Of a stretch of 64,000 bases of DNA, positions 20,858 to 31,500 are shown one piece after another. The position numbers and the translations under genes were made by a program. Source of the DNA: Nitzschia sp. DOCU1 (lineage: Eukaryota > Bacillariophyta > Bacillariophyceae > Bacillariales > Bacillariaceae); contig OX595985.1 of NCBI GenBank assembly GCA_951394045.1, positions 2,790,001 through 2,854,000 on the forward strand. Reading direction: 5' to 3'. Every line of letters starts with the position of its first letter. Position 1 is the stretch's first letter. The notes below the pieces were generated by a model. That model made no database searches and had not been told where the DNA came from. It was given only the letters and a program-made list of their open reading frames with translations.

Positions 20858-22831
20858 ATGGCAAAAGGAGGAGACTATACCGATTTGCATGAGCTCGCCA
20901 AGGGATGGAAGGCGGCCATCGTTCGCGCAACCGACCCAGCCACCAAGTAAGTTCAACAGCAGCAACATGCAAAGGCGTCTTGACTGGCCGCGGCTAACCC
21001 ATGTTGTGACGTGATTCATTTGATAGGCACGAGGCTCAGATTAAGAATGATCGTGGTAACCTTCCCCTTCACTCGGCGACTTCCTTTCGCGCTCCCATTG
21101 AGGTAGCTGGTAAGTAGCAACTGCAACCCCAGGCGCACACGTCCAGTGGGTGTCGAGTTCGCCGTCTAACGTTTCCTCGTTTATTATGCAGAGGCTTTGT
21201 TGGAGGCTTACCCCGAAGCCGCTTCCATGACGAACAACTATGGAAATCTTCCTTTGCATTTTACTGCTTGGAAGAAAGGTCCATTGGAGGTAGAAAAGCT
21301 TCTCCTAAAAGTTTACCCCGAAGGCGCGGCGCAAAAGAACAATCACGGCAATCTTCCCCTGCATTATGCCGCCCATTACAATGCTCCGCTCGAAGTAGTG
21401 GAGGCTCTTTACAAGGCATACCCGGAAGGTGCTAACCAAAAGAATAACGATAACAACACTCCGTTGGATCTGGCGATCGCCGATGGCGCCTCCCCGAATG
21501 TTGTGGCGTTGTTGCAGGGAAAGAGCGTGCCTCCCACCGAGGACGATATTTTGGAAAAGGCCAAGAGACGATGCGAGGCTGCGGAACGTGACCTAGCCCG
21601 TGCCATGGAGGTAACGGCTGGATCAAACGAAGAAGTGGAAGATGTCTTGGCTCTTTTGATGGATATTGCAGAGGGACATCCGCACGCACTTTACTCGGCT
21701 GGCATTGACCCCAGCCAAGCTGGAACTTTGGACTTGATGATGGAACAAGTACGTGCAATAGGGTTACTTTCGGTCGGGCGATTGTGTAGGAAGCCCGTCC
21801 TCATATTTGTTTGTTCTTTTTACACATAGGTTCGAAAGGCTGCGGCGGCAGACAACACCCCCATTACGGGTGCTACAGAAGAGGGATTTATGACCCGTAA
21901 CGAAAACGAGGAAGAGGCACAGCTGATCGAAGACGCTCTTTGTCCTCCTGATGATGCTGTAGAGATTGCTCTCTCCAAACTGGTCGGTTTGGAGGCTGTT
22001 AAGAATCAAATTCGTGGTCTTCGCCGAACTATGGAACTGCAAAAGACTACCCCAGGGGCTTCGCAGAACTTACCCATGCATTTGGCACTAGAGGGTAATC
22101 CAGGCGTCGGAAAGTCTACTGTGGCACAAATCTTGGCAAAGGTTCTCTTCGAAATCGGCGTTGTGAAAAGTCGAAACTTTGTTACGTGCGGCCGTGATGA
22201 TTTGATCGATCGCAAATCCGAAGCACGGACTATCTTCAAGACTCGTCGCGTCCTCGAACAAGCCAAGAATGGTGTCTTGGTTCTGGATGAGACGTATACC
22301 CTGCTACCTTCCGCGGCTCGGCCTCGTGGTCGCGACCACGGAGGTGCTGCACTCCGAGAGATTGCCCGCATGTTGCCGTCGGGCAGCCCATTGGTCATTG
22401 TCACTGGTTCAGCTTTGGATTTGCAGCGTATCCTCTCCAGTGAAATTGGCTTCAAGGGCTATTTCTTGACTCGAATCGAATTCCCGGATCCTACTCCCGC
22501 CCAGATTGCGCGCATGTTCTTGACCAAGATGGGCGAAAAGGGCTTGGTGGCTGGCGACGGTGTTACCGTCGACTACTTGGCGGAGTTGCTTCGAACGAAT
22601 ACCGACGAGGACTGGCGACTGGAACGAAATGGTCGAATCAGTGAGCTACTATTGGCTGGAGTCCGTGCGGAACTTCGAAAGCGCATCAACTTTAACGACG
22701 ATGCATCAAAGGTTTCAATGAGCCCTATCAAGATGATGAGTCCTGGAACGCCCAAAATGCCTGCATTCACGCCAGAAGAAATCTTTGTCACCGTCGAGGA
22801 CGTACAGAATGCAATTGTGAATGGCATGTAA
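20858..22831 (+). CDS. Ankyrin-repeat AAA+ ATPase, CbxX/SpoVK type, paralogue with altered arginine finger
   Basis: Four exons: 20858-20946, 21027-21109, 21192-21748 and 21830-22831; GT-AG introns of 80, 82 and 81 bp; 576 residues. Ankyrin repeats fill residues ~30-140 (NDRGNLPLHSATSF, NNYGNLPLHFTAWK, NNHGNLPLHYAAHY). The AAA+ module starts at LVGLEAVKNQIRGLRR; Walker A is GNPGVGKST (~332-340) and Walker B GVLVLDET. Where the sister protein has EMRKRF, this one has IGFKGYF, so the expected arginine finger appears to be missing. That would leave it able to bind ATP but perhaps unable to complete its neighbour's active site. None of its intron positions match those of the sister gene, which transcribes away from it. 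Confidence 0.85.
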
Positions 22832-23340
22832 ACTACTTCTCTTATCGTCTATCGTTCACTTTAAATACTGTAATCGGAAGTTGTGAGTAAACAGATATCT
22901 GGCGTTTGCCGCTGCAATGTGATCGTCAATTAGAACAAAGTCAGACCAAGAGCTCCCCTTGCGTCGGCGTCAACCCGCCAGACCAGTATTGCTGTTATCT
23001 CAGTTTCCAGAGCTAGAGGGCAGCAGACGAGAGCAGGCACTCCATCGTCAGACCTGCCGGTAGTATTCCATTTGTTGACTTTCATTTCGTTGTTATTTGT
23101 CCCCATCTCCAATGCTATTATGCCTTTCAAGGTAGCATGAGTTTCATATATGTACGTTTAGTAGTAGTGAGCAAATGCACCTTCATACATACCGCACACA
23201 TCACGAGGTTCGCATCCGAATCTCGCCTCTCCATCATGCAACGACCCATGGTCATTAAAACCAGTCACCGCCACTCCTTTATCGTTGTTTGTTCTTTCAG
23301 CGTCCCCCATCGTACATGGATCATCCCGACTTCGTTTAGG
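22832..23340. other. Intergenic region and 5' leader of the P4H gene
   Basis: About 500 bp without a recognised gene. An open frame runs into the P4H gene from 23137, but the upstream part has no similarity to the paralogue and the signal peptide starts at 23341. Confidence 0.5.
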
Positions 23341-25061
23341 ATGATACGACACGGTAAAAGTCTGGCATGGCTGTGGTCCGTTGTTCTAGTTGCAGGGTCA
23401 TTCGAACTTCCTCTCATTGCGGCTGGTGATACGGTCGTTGTTCTACTTCGGAATGACAGCGGTGCCCGACTGCAAGTGGGGTGGATCAATCCGAACGATG
23501 AGACCGCGATTCATAAAATGGGGATCCTTGAACCGTTTGGAACGTTCCGACTGAAAACCTTTCCAGACCATCAGTTTGAACTGCTAGAGATGCCATCCGA
23601 AAATACGGGCAAATGCACCATAAAGTCTGCGATTGGCTCGAGGAGTAAGCCGCTGGAAACCTACAATGGATGCGCTTTGAACAAGTTTCGAGCGTCGAGC
23701 GGCAGTGAACAAAGTACGATCTTGAATTCTCAGGAGTTGCGCGCAAGAACAAGGGCATGCATTCGATTTTTCTCATGTGTGTGTTTTCGGTGTTTTTCGT
23801 CGTTTTGTGCAGAATTACTTGTGACAGAATTCCTACAGATCCGAAAGGACGATGCTATGGAGGAATCATCAAAAATTGTCGAGCCATCTGAATATATGGG
23901 GAAGTGTCGCTTTGAAGCCAAGCGCAAACTTATTAAAGCCAGGGAAGCCGGCCATTCCAAGGATGCATTAGATCGGATTGTTGACCAGTTTCGAGATTGC
24001 CTGGTTCATGGTACCGTACCCAACCTAATGAATATGGACAAAGAATTGCTGTTTGAAGAACGCGTTCGAAAAACTATATCAGGAAAGCTTGAGAACTTTA
24101 CATGTACCGAGGATCTTGCCGAAAGCACACCGGATGTCGACCTTCGAGAATGGACGAGTGAGAAAGACTTCATTACCCGTCGGGTCCACGTTAAATTGGA
24201 TCGTCCAGCCACCCAAATACACGTGGTGGAGAACTTTGCTTCAATCGAGGAATGCAATGCGATGGAAGAACGTGTGGCAGATAAGTTGGGCTTTGCAACA
24301 ACGGAGGATGGAGAAGGCGGAGCCCACGTCAGTAGAAACCGAAAAGCGATGCAATCCTATTTTGAACCGGACTGGTCCAAGGAAGACGAAGGGGATCCTA
24401 TCCTGAAGCTGAATCGCCGAATCTTCGACTACGCTAATCATGTGCTTGGCTTGAATATTACGGTCTATGGTCAGGAACCACTCATGAGTATACAATACTT
24501 TGGTAGGGGCAGCAGCGACTTGGAGCCAGACCGATATACTCCCCATTGTGATGGTACCTGCGAAGGGAGGCCTTTTATCCATGCCAGTCGCATGGCAACG
24601 ATGGTCATTTACTGTACCATCCCGGAACGGGGGGGTCATACTAATTTCCAAAATGCAGGCGTGGCTATCAAACCAGAAGTGGGAAGCGGAATCTTCTTCA
24701 GCTACATCAATCCTTCTACCAATATAACGGATAATGAATTTAGCCGGCACAGCGGCTGCCCCGTGTATGATGGTAAGATGGACGTGGTGGAACGTTCGGG
24801 TGTCAATTATATCGGACAATCTAGAAGTGGACTCATTTTACTTTGCTGTTCTTACTAGGGCAAAAGAAGATCATCACCCAGTGGATTCGGTTGGGCGTCA
24901 ATGCTGATATCACGTACGAAGCTTATAACACGCGTAAGTTCTTCCTATTTGGTGCAATTCAATCTCTTTTTGGACCCTCGCCTCACTCAGTGGCACACAC
25001 TGGTTGGCTTCTGCGGACCCCATATTTAGTTGAGGTGTTACGTTCCGAAGACGGCGAGTAA
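23341..25061 (+). CDS. Secretory-pathway prolyl 4-hydroxylase with VHL-beta-like N-terminal domain (paralogue 1)
   Basis: Four exons: 23341-23713, 23813-24772, 24859-24933 and 25030-25061; 479 residues. A signal peptide is followed at residues ~31-85 by a domain resembling the pVHL beta domain: LRNDSGARLQVGWINPND, a loop, then LKTFPDHQFELLE. In pVHL the matching S-x-x-x-H-x-W segment binds hydroxyproline; here it reads T-F-P-D-H-Q-F. After a helical linker comes a P4H domain of the 2-oxoglutarate/Fe(II) family: iron ligands H369 and D371 (TPHCD) and H437 (RHSGCPV), with the 2-oxoglutarate Lys K447 exactly ten residues after the distal His, as in collagen P4Hs. It would hydroxylate proline in secreted or wall proteins. 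The splice sites are supported by the paralogue at 53382, which shares three intron positions and phases. Confidence 0.9.
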
Positions 25062-25563
25062 TTTGTCCTTTCGATCGCCTGTTTCGAACGGTTTCTGTGG
25101 TGCCGACGCGATAATTTTCACTCCTCTCGATTGTGTCGTTTCGATTTGTGCAATGTCGTCTTATAATAAAGTGCAGTCTGATTGCAACCCTGCCTACCGA
25201 GAGTTAACTACCGATAGTGGCAGTACGTGTTTCCGCACTCAAGCAATCCAGTCTAGTTTGAAATAATAGAATATCCTTAGCCCCTAAACGCAACTGTTAG
25301 ACAAGAAGATCTACTCTAGCCTTTTGCCCTCAACACGAGCATCAGGAGTGCCCTCCTCGTAAGAATATACCATGGCTACCCACGGCCTCTTACTATTTTT
25401 GTATCAGGATACGGAGAGAAGAACGGAGATACTACCGAAGCAAGCAGTAAAGAAGAAGAAAAAGGGGGCTAATTACTAAATGCTACTAGTAGGAGGCGTG
25501 CGATGTAACAGTTTTGCAGCAATACGACGCTCAAGCATTCGTATCGGGAAGTATCGTTATTTC
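25062..25563. other. Intergenic region between tail-to-tail genes
   Basis: Some 500 bp between the P4H stop and the stop of the minus-strand plastid protein. It holds only short open frames and presumably the 3' untranslated parts of both genes. Confidence 0.5.
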
Positions 25564-26187
25564 TCATTCTGGAGGCTTCATGATCTGACCGCGGTTGTCG
25601 CGAAGTGGCTTGGCCCTAGCCCGCCATTTATTCTTCTGACCAACACTTGTACGAAGGGGAACATGCAAAGGGTGGTCAAGTGGCAGCAAGGGGCTGAAGA
25701 TCAATGCAGTGTGCCCTTTCGTCGACAAAAGAGAGACAGGAAAATCTGTTTGAATGGTCTCCAACTCCGCACAAAGCCTTGCCGCGGTACTAAACACTGA
25801 TTTCTTGTCCTCCTTCGAAACGGCCCGCAAAAGTACAAGTTCATTTACTGACAGCAGATCCCAGAGCTCTTGTAACGTGTTGGCCGAGAATGGACCTCGG
25901 CTCTCCCCCATTGAAAGTGCAAAGCTTGCTAGCTCCTTCCTTGCCTGTCGCTTCGACGCCTCCTTTTTCAGCACGGTTCGCTGAGACGGAGTCGGGAAAT
26001 CCACAAACTCAGCATCAGTTTCGCTGGGCTTATACAGAACACCACGGCTGCTGCTTGTTGTTGAGTACCGTTGGCGCCCCGAAATGTGGTGGCTCGTGTA
26101 AGGTACAAATGCAGCTGACAACAATGGCAAAACGCATAGGAGCAGGGGCCACAAATGGGCCCGATGAAGTCCCATCGCCAGTACCAT
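25564..26187 (-). CDS. Small plastid-targeted protein, possibly RNA-binding (YhbY/CRM-like)
   Basis: The ATG at 26187 starts a 207-residue precursor (another lies at 26175; the frame is open to 26238). The N-terminus is a hydrophobic signal peptide ending LLSAAFVPYTSH, which fits the diatom plastid presequence motif with Phe at +1. The mature part contains KKEASKRQARKELASF, a helical block ELWDLLSVNELVLLRAV, then VSLLSTKGHTALIFSP and a conserved-looking basic end WRARAKPLRDNRGQI. The helix-strand order faintly recalls YhbY/CRM RNA-binding domains, but I would not assign the family. It lies tail to tail with the P4H gene and just upstream of a copia insertion. Confidence 0.65.
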   Translation of the reverse strand: MVLAMGLHRAHLWPLLLCVLPLLSAAFVPYTSHHISGRQRYSTTSSSRGVLYKPSETDAEFVDFPTPSQRTVLKKEASKRQARKELASFALSMGESRGPFSANTLQELWDLLSVNELVLLRAVSKEDKKSVFSTAARLCAELETIQTDFPVSLLSTKGHTALIFSPLLPLDHPLHVPLRTSVGQKNKWRARAKPLRDNRGQIMKPPE

Positions 26188-26387
26188 TATCGCTCGTCCA
26201 GCAGGAGGATGATCGTACTGTACAGTAATTTGGAACACGTGTGCAGAATAATCGAAGCAGAGAAAACTGGCGTGGTAACGGACTGCTATTGTATTGAGAT
26301 GATCGAATTGGTGGTTGCGTGTTCTTTCTCATCACGTTGATGGATGGGTAAACGAAGATCGATGGAGTAGAGGAGGTGGCATGAGCG

Positions 26388-26540
26388 CGTTATTTCCCCG
26401 AAGAAGTGGCGTCTACAGTCCAGTTAGTCAAGCCGGGTGTTCGTATCCCGCGCGTAATGCCATAATATTTTGTTACAATGACTTTTATTGTTGTTACTAC
26501 GTTTTGAGTGGCTCCGCGTCACTCTGTCGATCATTTCTCG
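26388..26540 (+). repeat. 5' LTR of the copia element
   Basis: 153 bp, from CGTTATTTCCCCG to GATCATTTCTCG. Immediately downstream, TATCAGACCC resembles the tRNA-iMet-type primer site (TATCAGA) of many copia elements; this is tentative. The exact end is uncertain by one base because of the target duplication. Confidence 0.9.
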
Positions 26541-27097
26541 GTTTATCAGACCCAAATGCTAACTACAATACCTGGGGAGGTTTTGACAATACCTGGCTCT
26601 TCGATTGATGAAGGAAGAGTCGGCGAAAGAGCGAAAAGAAAGAGGCTCATGGTCGTCAACCATGTTTCGTGTCGAGCATCGCGAAACGACGATTCAGCTG
26701 GCGTTGCTCGCATCGGGCACGCACAGCCATCTCGCCACACGGGTGGACGCACCCACACGCACTCTATGCTCGGAGCGCGGCAGCACAGGTTCACTCCGGT
26801 ATCTTGGAGACGAGAAACCCTTAACTAGAATTGACCACGTCAGACGGAGCATATGCTTTGGTCTTGATGGGCATATATGGACGACAACGCGTCACTTTAT
26901 TTCCCACTCTCTAACCCAATCAGATGTGACAAACACGAAAAAGGAAATCCAAAAGATGTGCTGCCTCTCAATGCCAATGACTCGCACCTCGGCTCGATGT
27001 TTTGTCGTTCTTGAGATGATGTTGCGTTTTTCCTCACACCGAAACTTTTGTTTCCTCGAGAACTTGTTGCGTTATCTTTGCTTTCTTTATTGTTACG

Positions 27098-28579
27098 ATG
27101 GCTGCTGCTGCTGTTGATCCTGCTGTCCAGGAATTTGCTGACTACCTTGGTGACGTTCTTGCTTTCGATGCTGAGATTGTCGAGGCGTTGAGCTGGCAGG
27201 GATACTCAAAGTTTGATGATGTCAAAGGTATCGTTGACGAGGATGAGTTGGATGCCTTGTTTTCCGCCATCAGGCGTCCTGGCGGTACTATATTCAACAA
27301 CAACAACGTGGAGATCAACAACCCCGGTACTTTCATGGGGACCAATCAGCAGAAACGCTTCCGTCAATTGGTTTACTACATCCGCTACATGGAGACAGTC
27401 CAAAGGCAGTTTGTTGTTGCGGAGGCTTCGCTTGGCCGTTTGACCAGATTGTGGAAGTTTAAGGTTGACTTGGATAGGGTGAAGAAGGATGGTAATCCCA
27501 CTCTACCGGATAAGTTTACTACTGGCAAAAAGTCGAGGGAAACCATCGAAGACATTGAATCATGGATTGGTTCCTCCTACGGAACGGAAGGGACTCCTCT
27601 GGAGTATGTCATTCGTCCCGAAGTACAGTTGCCTGCCACTGATCCTGGTTTTGGAAATCCCACCTTTCGATCCGAATTGGTTCGCCGTGCCCACCACACC
27701 GGTGACACCTACCAGATTGATAACAAAATGGTGTTTAACCTCATGCGCCATGTTACTCATGGCACCGATGCATGGGCGTTCGTGAAACAGTTCGACCGCA
27801 CCAAGGATGGGCGGGGCGCCTACTTGTCTTTCAAGGCGCAGTATGCTGGTGCTTCGCACATCAGCCAGGTTAAGAACAAGGCGGAGAATACCCTGAACAC
27901 TATCTTTTGGAATGGCAAGGCTCGGAATTTTCAATGGGATGGTTTCATTGCGCGTCACAGGAGTGCTTTTGCTGACCTTGAGGCATATGGAGAAGGCCGA
28001 ACTGAAGAGGCCAAGGTACGAAATTTGCTGTCCCGCATTACTGACGAGCGTCTTGCTGTTGCGAAGGGAGTTGTTTTCTCGAATGCTACGCTGTTGACGA
28101 ATTATCAGCTGGCCATCGATTATCTCGGAGGCCAACTGGATGCCGCTGAGACCATGGTGAAATCAGCGCCGGCGAGGAATATTTCGAGCACCACTAGCTC
28201 CGGTGGTGACGGACGGGGTAACGGATACCAGGCCCGAGGACGTGGTGGAAGAGGCCGAGGACGAGGTTTTGGACGAGGTGGTGGTAGAGGTGGTCGAGGC
28301 CGCGGACGTGGAGGTGGAGGAAGATTTTCCGAATCCGGACACTTGTTGAACAATGGCTCGTACCCCTTTGCTATCTGGAACACGTTCACAAAAGAAGAAA
28401 AGGATTATGTTATGGAGTTAAAGCGCAAGGCGGGAAATCGCAATGTGTCAAGCACAAAGTCGGAAGAAACGCCTACCACAATTTCGACCAGTCAAAATGA
28501 GGCTGCTAGCTCCACCTCTACTATGAGTGTTGACAACAGCCATGTTGCGTCCTCAATGACTCGACGAAAGAAAGACTGA
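27098..28579 (+). CDS. Copia gag protein with RGG-rich tail
   Basis: 493 residues. The N-terminus is a helical capsid-like region, followed by a block of alternating Arg and Gly (residues ~370-410) that may replace the usual zinc knuckle for RNA binding; no CCHC motif is seen. A conserved-looking segment PFAIWNTFTKEEKDYVMELK precedes the end. The frame closes with UGA at 28577-28579, and the same frame continues directly into pol. Confidence 0.85.
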   Translation: MAAAAVDPAVQEFADYLGDVLAFDAEIVEALSWQGYSKFDDVKGIVDEDELDALFSAIRRPGGTIFNNNNVEINNPGTFMGTNQQKRFRQLVYYIRYMETVQRQFVVAEASLGRLTRLWKFKVDLDRVKKDGNPTLPDKFTTGKKSRETIEDIESWIGSSYGTEGTPLEYVIRPEVQLPATDPGFGNPTFRSELVRRAHHTGDTYQIDNKMVFNLMRHVTHGTDAWAFVKQFDRTKDGRGAYLSFKAQYAGASHISQVKNKAENTLNTIFWNGKARNFQWDGFIARHRSAFADLEAYGEGRTEEAKVRNLLSRITDERLAVAKGVVFSNATLLTNYQLAIDYLGGQLDAAETMVKSAPARNISSTTSSGGDGRGNGYQARGRGGRGRGRGFGRGGGRGGRGRGRGGGGRFSESGHLLNNGSYPFAIWNTFTKEEKDYVMELKRKAGNRNVSSTKSEETPTTISTSQNEAASSTSTMSVDNSHVASSMTRRKKD

Positions 28580-31500
28580 AACATTCGCTCACAACGTCGT
28601 GGCATTTCTTGGTTACGGCGGGTTGTTGCATCTTATTCATCCGACACACACACACTCATCTCTCGTTGCGAACTGGATTCACACGCCGACACATGCGCAT
28701 TCTCTCTTGAACATTGTTTTGTATTGCATACTTACAACACCAACATTAACGTCAGCGGCTTCCATGACAGTATGGAGCCGATCAAAAATGTTATCGAAGC
28801 CCTTGTGGCCGTGGCGTATGATTGCCCGGTAACTATGCACACTTACATCCTTTTGTTTGATCATTCACTCGTTTTACCTAATATGTCTTGTCATCTTTTG
28901 TGCCCTGACCAACTGAGGGAAAACCAAATCATTGTTAATGACGTGGCTTTGCAACGCATTCCACCGGATAAACGGACGGCCACCGACCACAGTATTTTGG
29001 ATTCCAAGAGCGGGCTGCACATCCCGCTACAATATGACAAGCCCTTCTCATATTTCCATGTCAGGAAACCGACTCGAGTCGAGGCAACCGATCCCATCAA
29101 CTACACACATGTCCGTATGACCAGCGAGTTGGAATGGAGGCCATCGGATTCTGATTCGAATCTCGTGGAAGAGCATCTTCGGCGACAAGTCGGTGGAGAT
29201 TCTTATTTTAATTCGATCTCAGCTACGCAAACAACGAATTTGTTCTCTCTTTCCTCCTTTCTGCAGGCTGACGAACGTATCTGCTCTGCATTTCACAACC
29301 TTGCTCTCGCCACCGCTTTAGGGGACAGAGTGATGGCTACGCTTTCCGCGATGAAAACCGTGGCGAAATCTACGCTTGTGACCGCCCACCAATTAGCACG
29401 ACGATGGCGTATCAGCCTGGAAGCGGCTCAACGAACGTTAACGAAGACTACACAACGAGCCGTCAGAGACTGGAGCCGAGTTTCAGGGGACCGATTATTT
29501 CGGCCAACGGAATATGCATTACGACACAGACGACTTCGGAGTAAAATGTTCGTCGACGTGAAGTTTGGGCCTACGAAGTCACTCGAGGGCAACACCTGTA
29601 TGGCCGTCTACTCCACGCCTTTCCAATGGGTAGCTGGTTTTCCACTCCCGAAGGAATCTGAAGTTCATACCACCTTGGACAAGGTTTTTCGTACCGTTGG
29701 ATTCCCAGAATCCATCGTTCCTGACTCTGCTCTCTCTCTCACCAAAGGCGAATTCTTGAAACGATGTCAACGTGCACAGGTTCCTATTTTACCAGTCGAA
29801 CCCTATCGACACAACCAGTCACAGGCCGAAAATGCGATTCGCGAGGTCAGTTGGCTCTACGAGCGGACGATGCTGGCCCGGAACGTTCCTGCCTGCCTCT
29901 GGGACCGTTGTTATGCCACATGTGCGGAACAACGAAGCCACACTGTTTTAGGCCACCCAGAGCAGAATGGCGAATGTGCTGCGACGATAGTCTCAGGGGA
30001 CACTGCCGATATCTCGCATTTGATTAACTTCGGGTTTTACGATTGGTGCTGGGCTCGATCACCACGAGAGTCAAGCCAGCCGCAGAAACAATTGTGTCGT
30101 TGGCTAGGACCAAGCTTTGATGTCCCTGATGTTCTTTGCCAAGCTGTTCTTACCTCGAACGGTAGCATTTTGCACCGTTCCTCTGTTATTCCACTTTCGC
30201 AGGATGAACATAACAACGACGATATCAAACAGATGAAGAAGGATTTTACAGAAAAGCTTGCAGCGAAACTTGGCGAACGAATTAAAGGTATTGAAAAGAA
30301 GCCAGACGATGGCGATAAACGTTTCATTCGCGCAGAGGACAATGTGCCGGATTTTATTCCATACGAGGATGATGAAGCCAATGAAGTCGACGAACAGGAT
30401 AAAGAATTTGTTCCGCCTCCCTTTGACGAAGAGGATAAGCCGGTTGAGTACGATCACTTCGTCTCAACGAAGATACGAAAGGCTACAGGGGACGGAAACA
30501 ATGTTTTAACGGGAGTTATTCGTGGACGGAAACGAGATGCAAAGGGAGACTTTATTGGACGGTATCACGAGAATCCGTTGCTTGACACCGCTCAGTACGA
30601 GGTCGTTTGGGCTAATGGAGACGTGGAGTCTGTCACAGCTAACCAAATTGTTGAATCAATCATGGAGTCGGTGGACGAAGACGGTTACTCAGTTGCTTTT
30701 GTGAAGGAGTTTGTTGACCACAGGCGTGACGGTACGGCTCTCAGGACAGACGACGGATTCATCGAACGAGCGGGACAGAAGATTCCGAAGCGCACTACAA
30801 AGGGCTGGGATATTTGTGCTGAATTAAATGACGGGAGTACCTTGTGGATCCCGTTAAAGGACGCGAAGGAGGCCTACCCAGTGCAACTGGCCGAATATGC
30901 GGTTGCGAATAAGCTCGTTTCGGAACCAGCGTTTGCATGGTGGGTTCCGTTCACCCTCAAGAAAAGAGACAGTGTTTTGAAAGCCGTGAAACGTCGTGCC
31001 GTACGACGCAAAAATGAGAAGTTCGGAATCGAAGTTCCGGGGCCGATGGATGTTGCTCGTGCACTTGAAATTGATCGTGAAACCGGAACTCATCATTGGG
31101 CCAAGGCCATGGCCAAGGAAGTTAAGACAGTCTTACCGGCTCTCAAAGTACTTGATTCGGAGGAGAAAGTCCCGGTCGGATCGCAGTTGATCGATTTGAT
31201 GGTTGTCTTTGTTGTTAAAATGGACCTCACCCGCAAGGCGAGGATCTGTGCAAGGGGCGACCAAACTGAGCCGCCATCTTCCGTCACATACGCAAGCGTT
31301 GTGACAAGGGAAAGTATTCGTCTTGCATTCTTACTCGCGTCTTTGAATGGTCTGTCTGTTCTCTCTGCCGATATAGCTGGCGCCTATCTAAACGCACCAT
31401 GTGCCGAAAGAGTTCACACTATACTTGGACCTGAGTTCGGAGCACTACAAGGCAAGACGGCTGTGATAGTAAAGGCCCTCTACGGGTTAAAATCTGCTGG

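Noticed and set aside
24241..24819. Minus-strand frame of 192 codons over the P4H gene
   Set aside because: Antisense to well-supported P4H exons and without any domain.
26541..26560. Primer binding site of the copia element matching tRNA-iMet
   Set aside because: Only TATCAGA agrees with the usual iMet-type site; too short to call, so noted only with the LTR.
28120..28389. Minus-strand Pro/Arg-rich frame inside copia gag
   Set aside because: It is the antisense shadow of the Arg/Gly-rich tail of gag.
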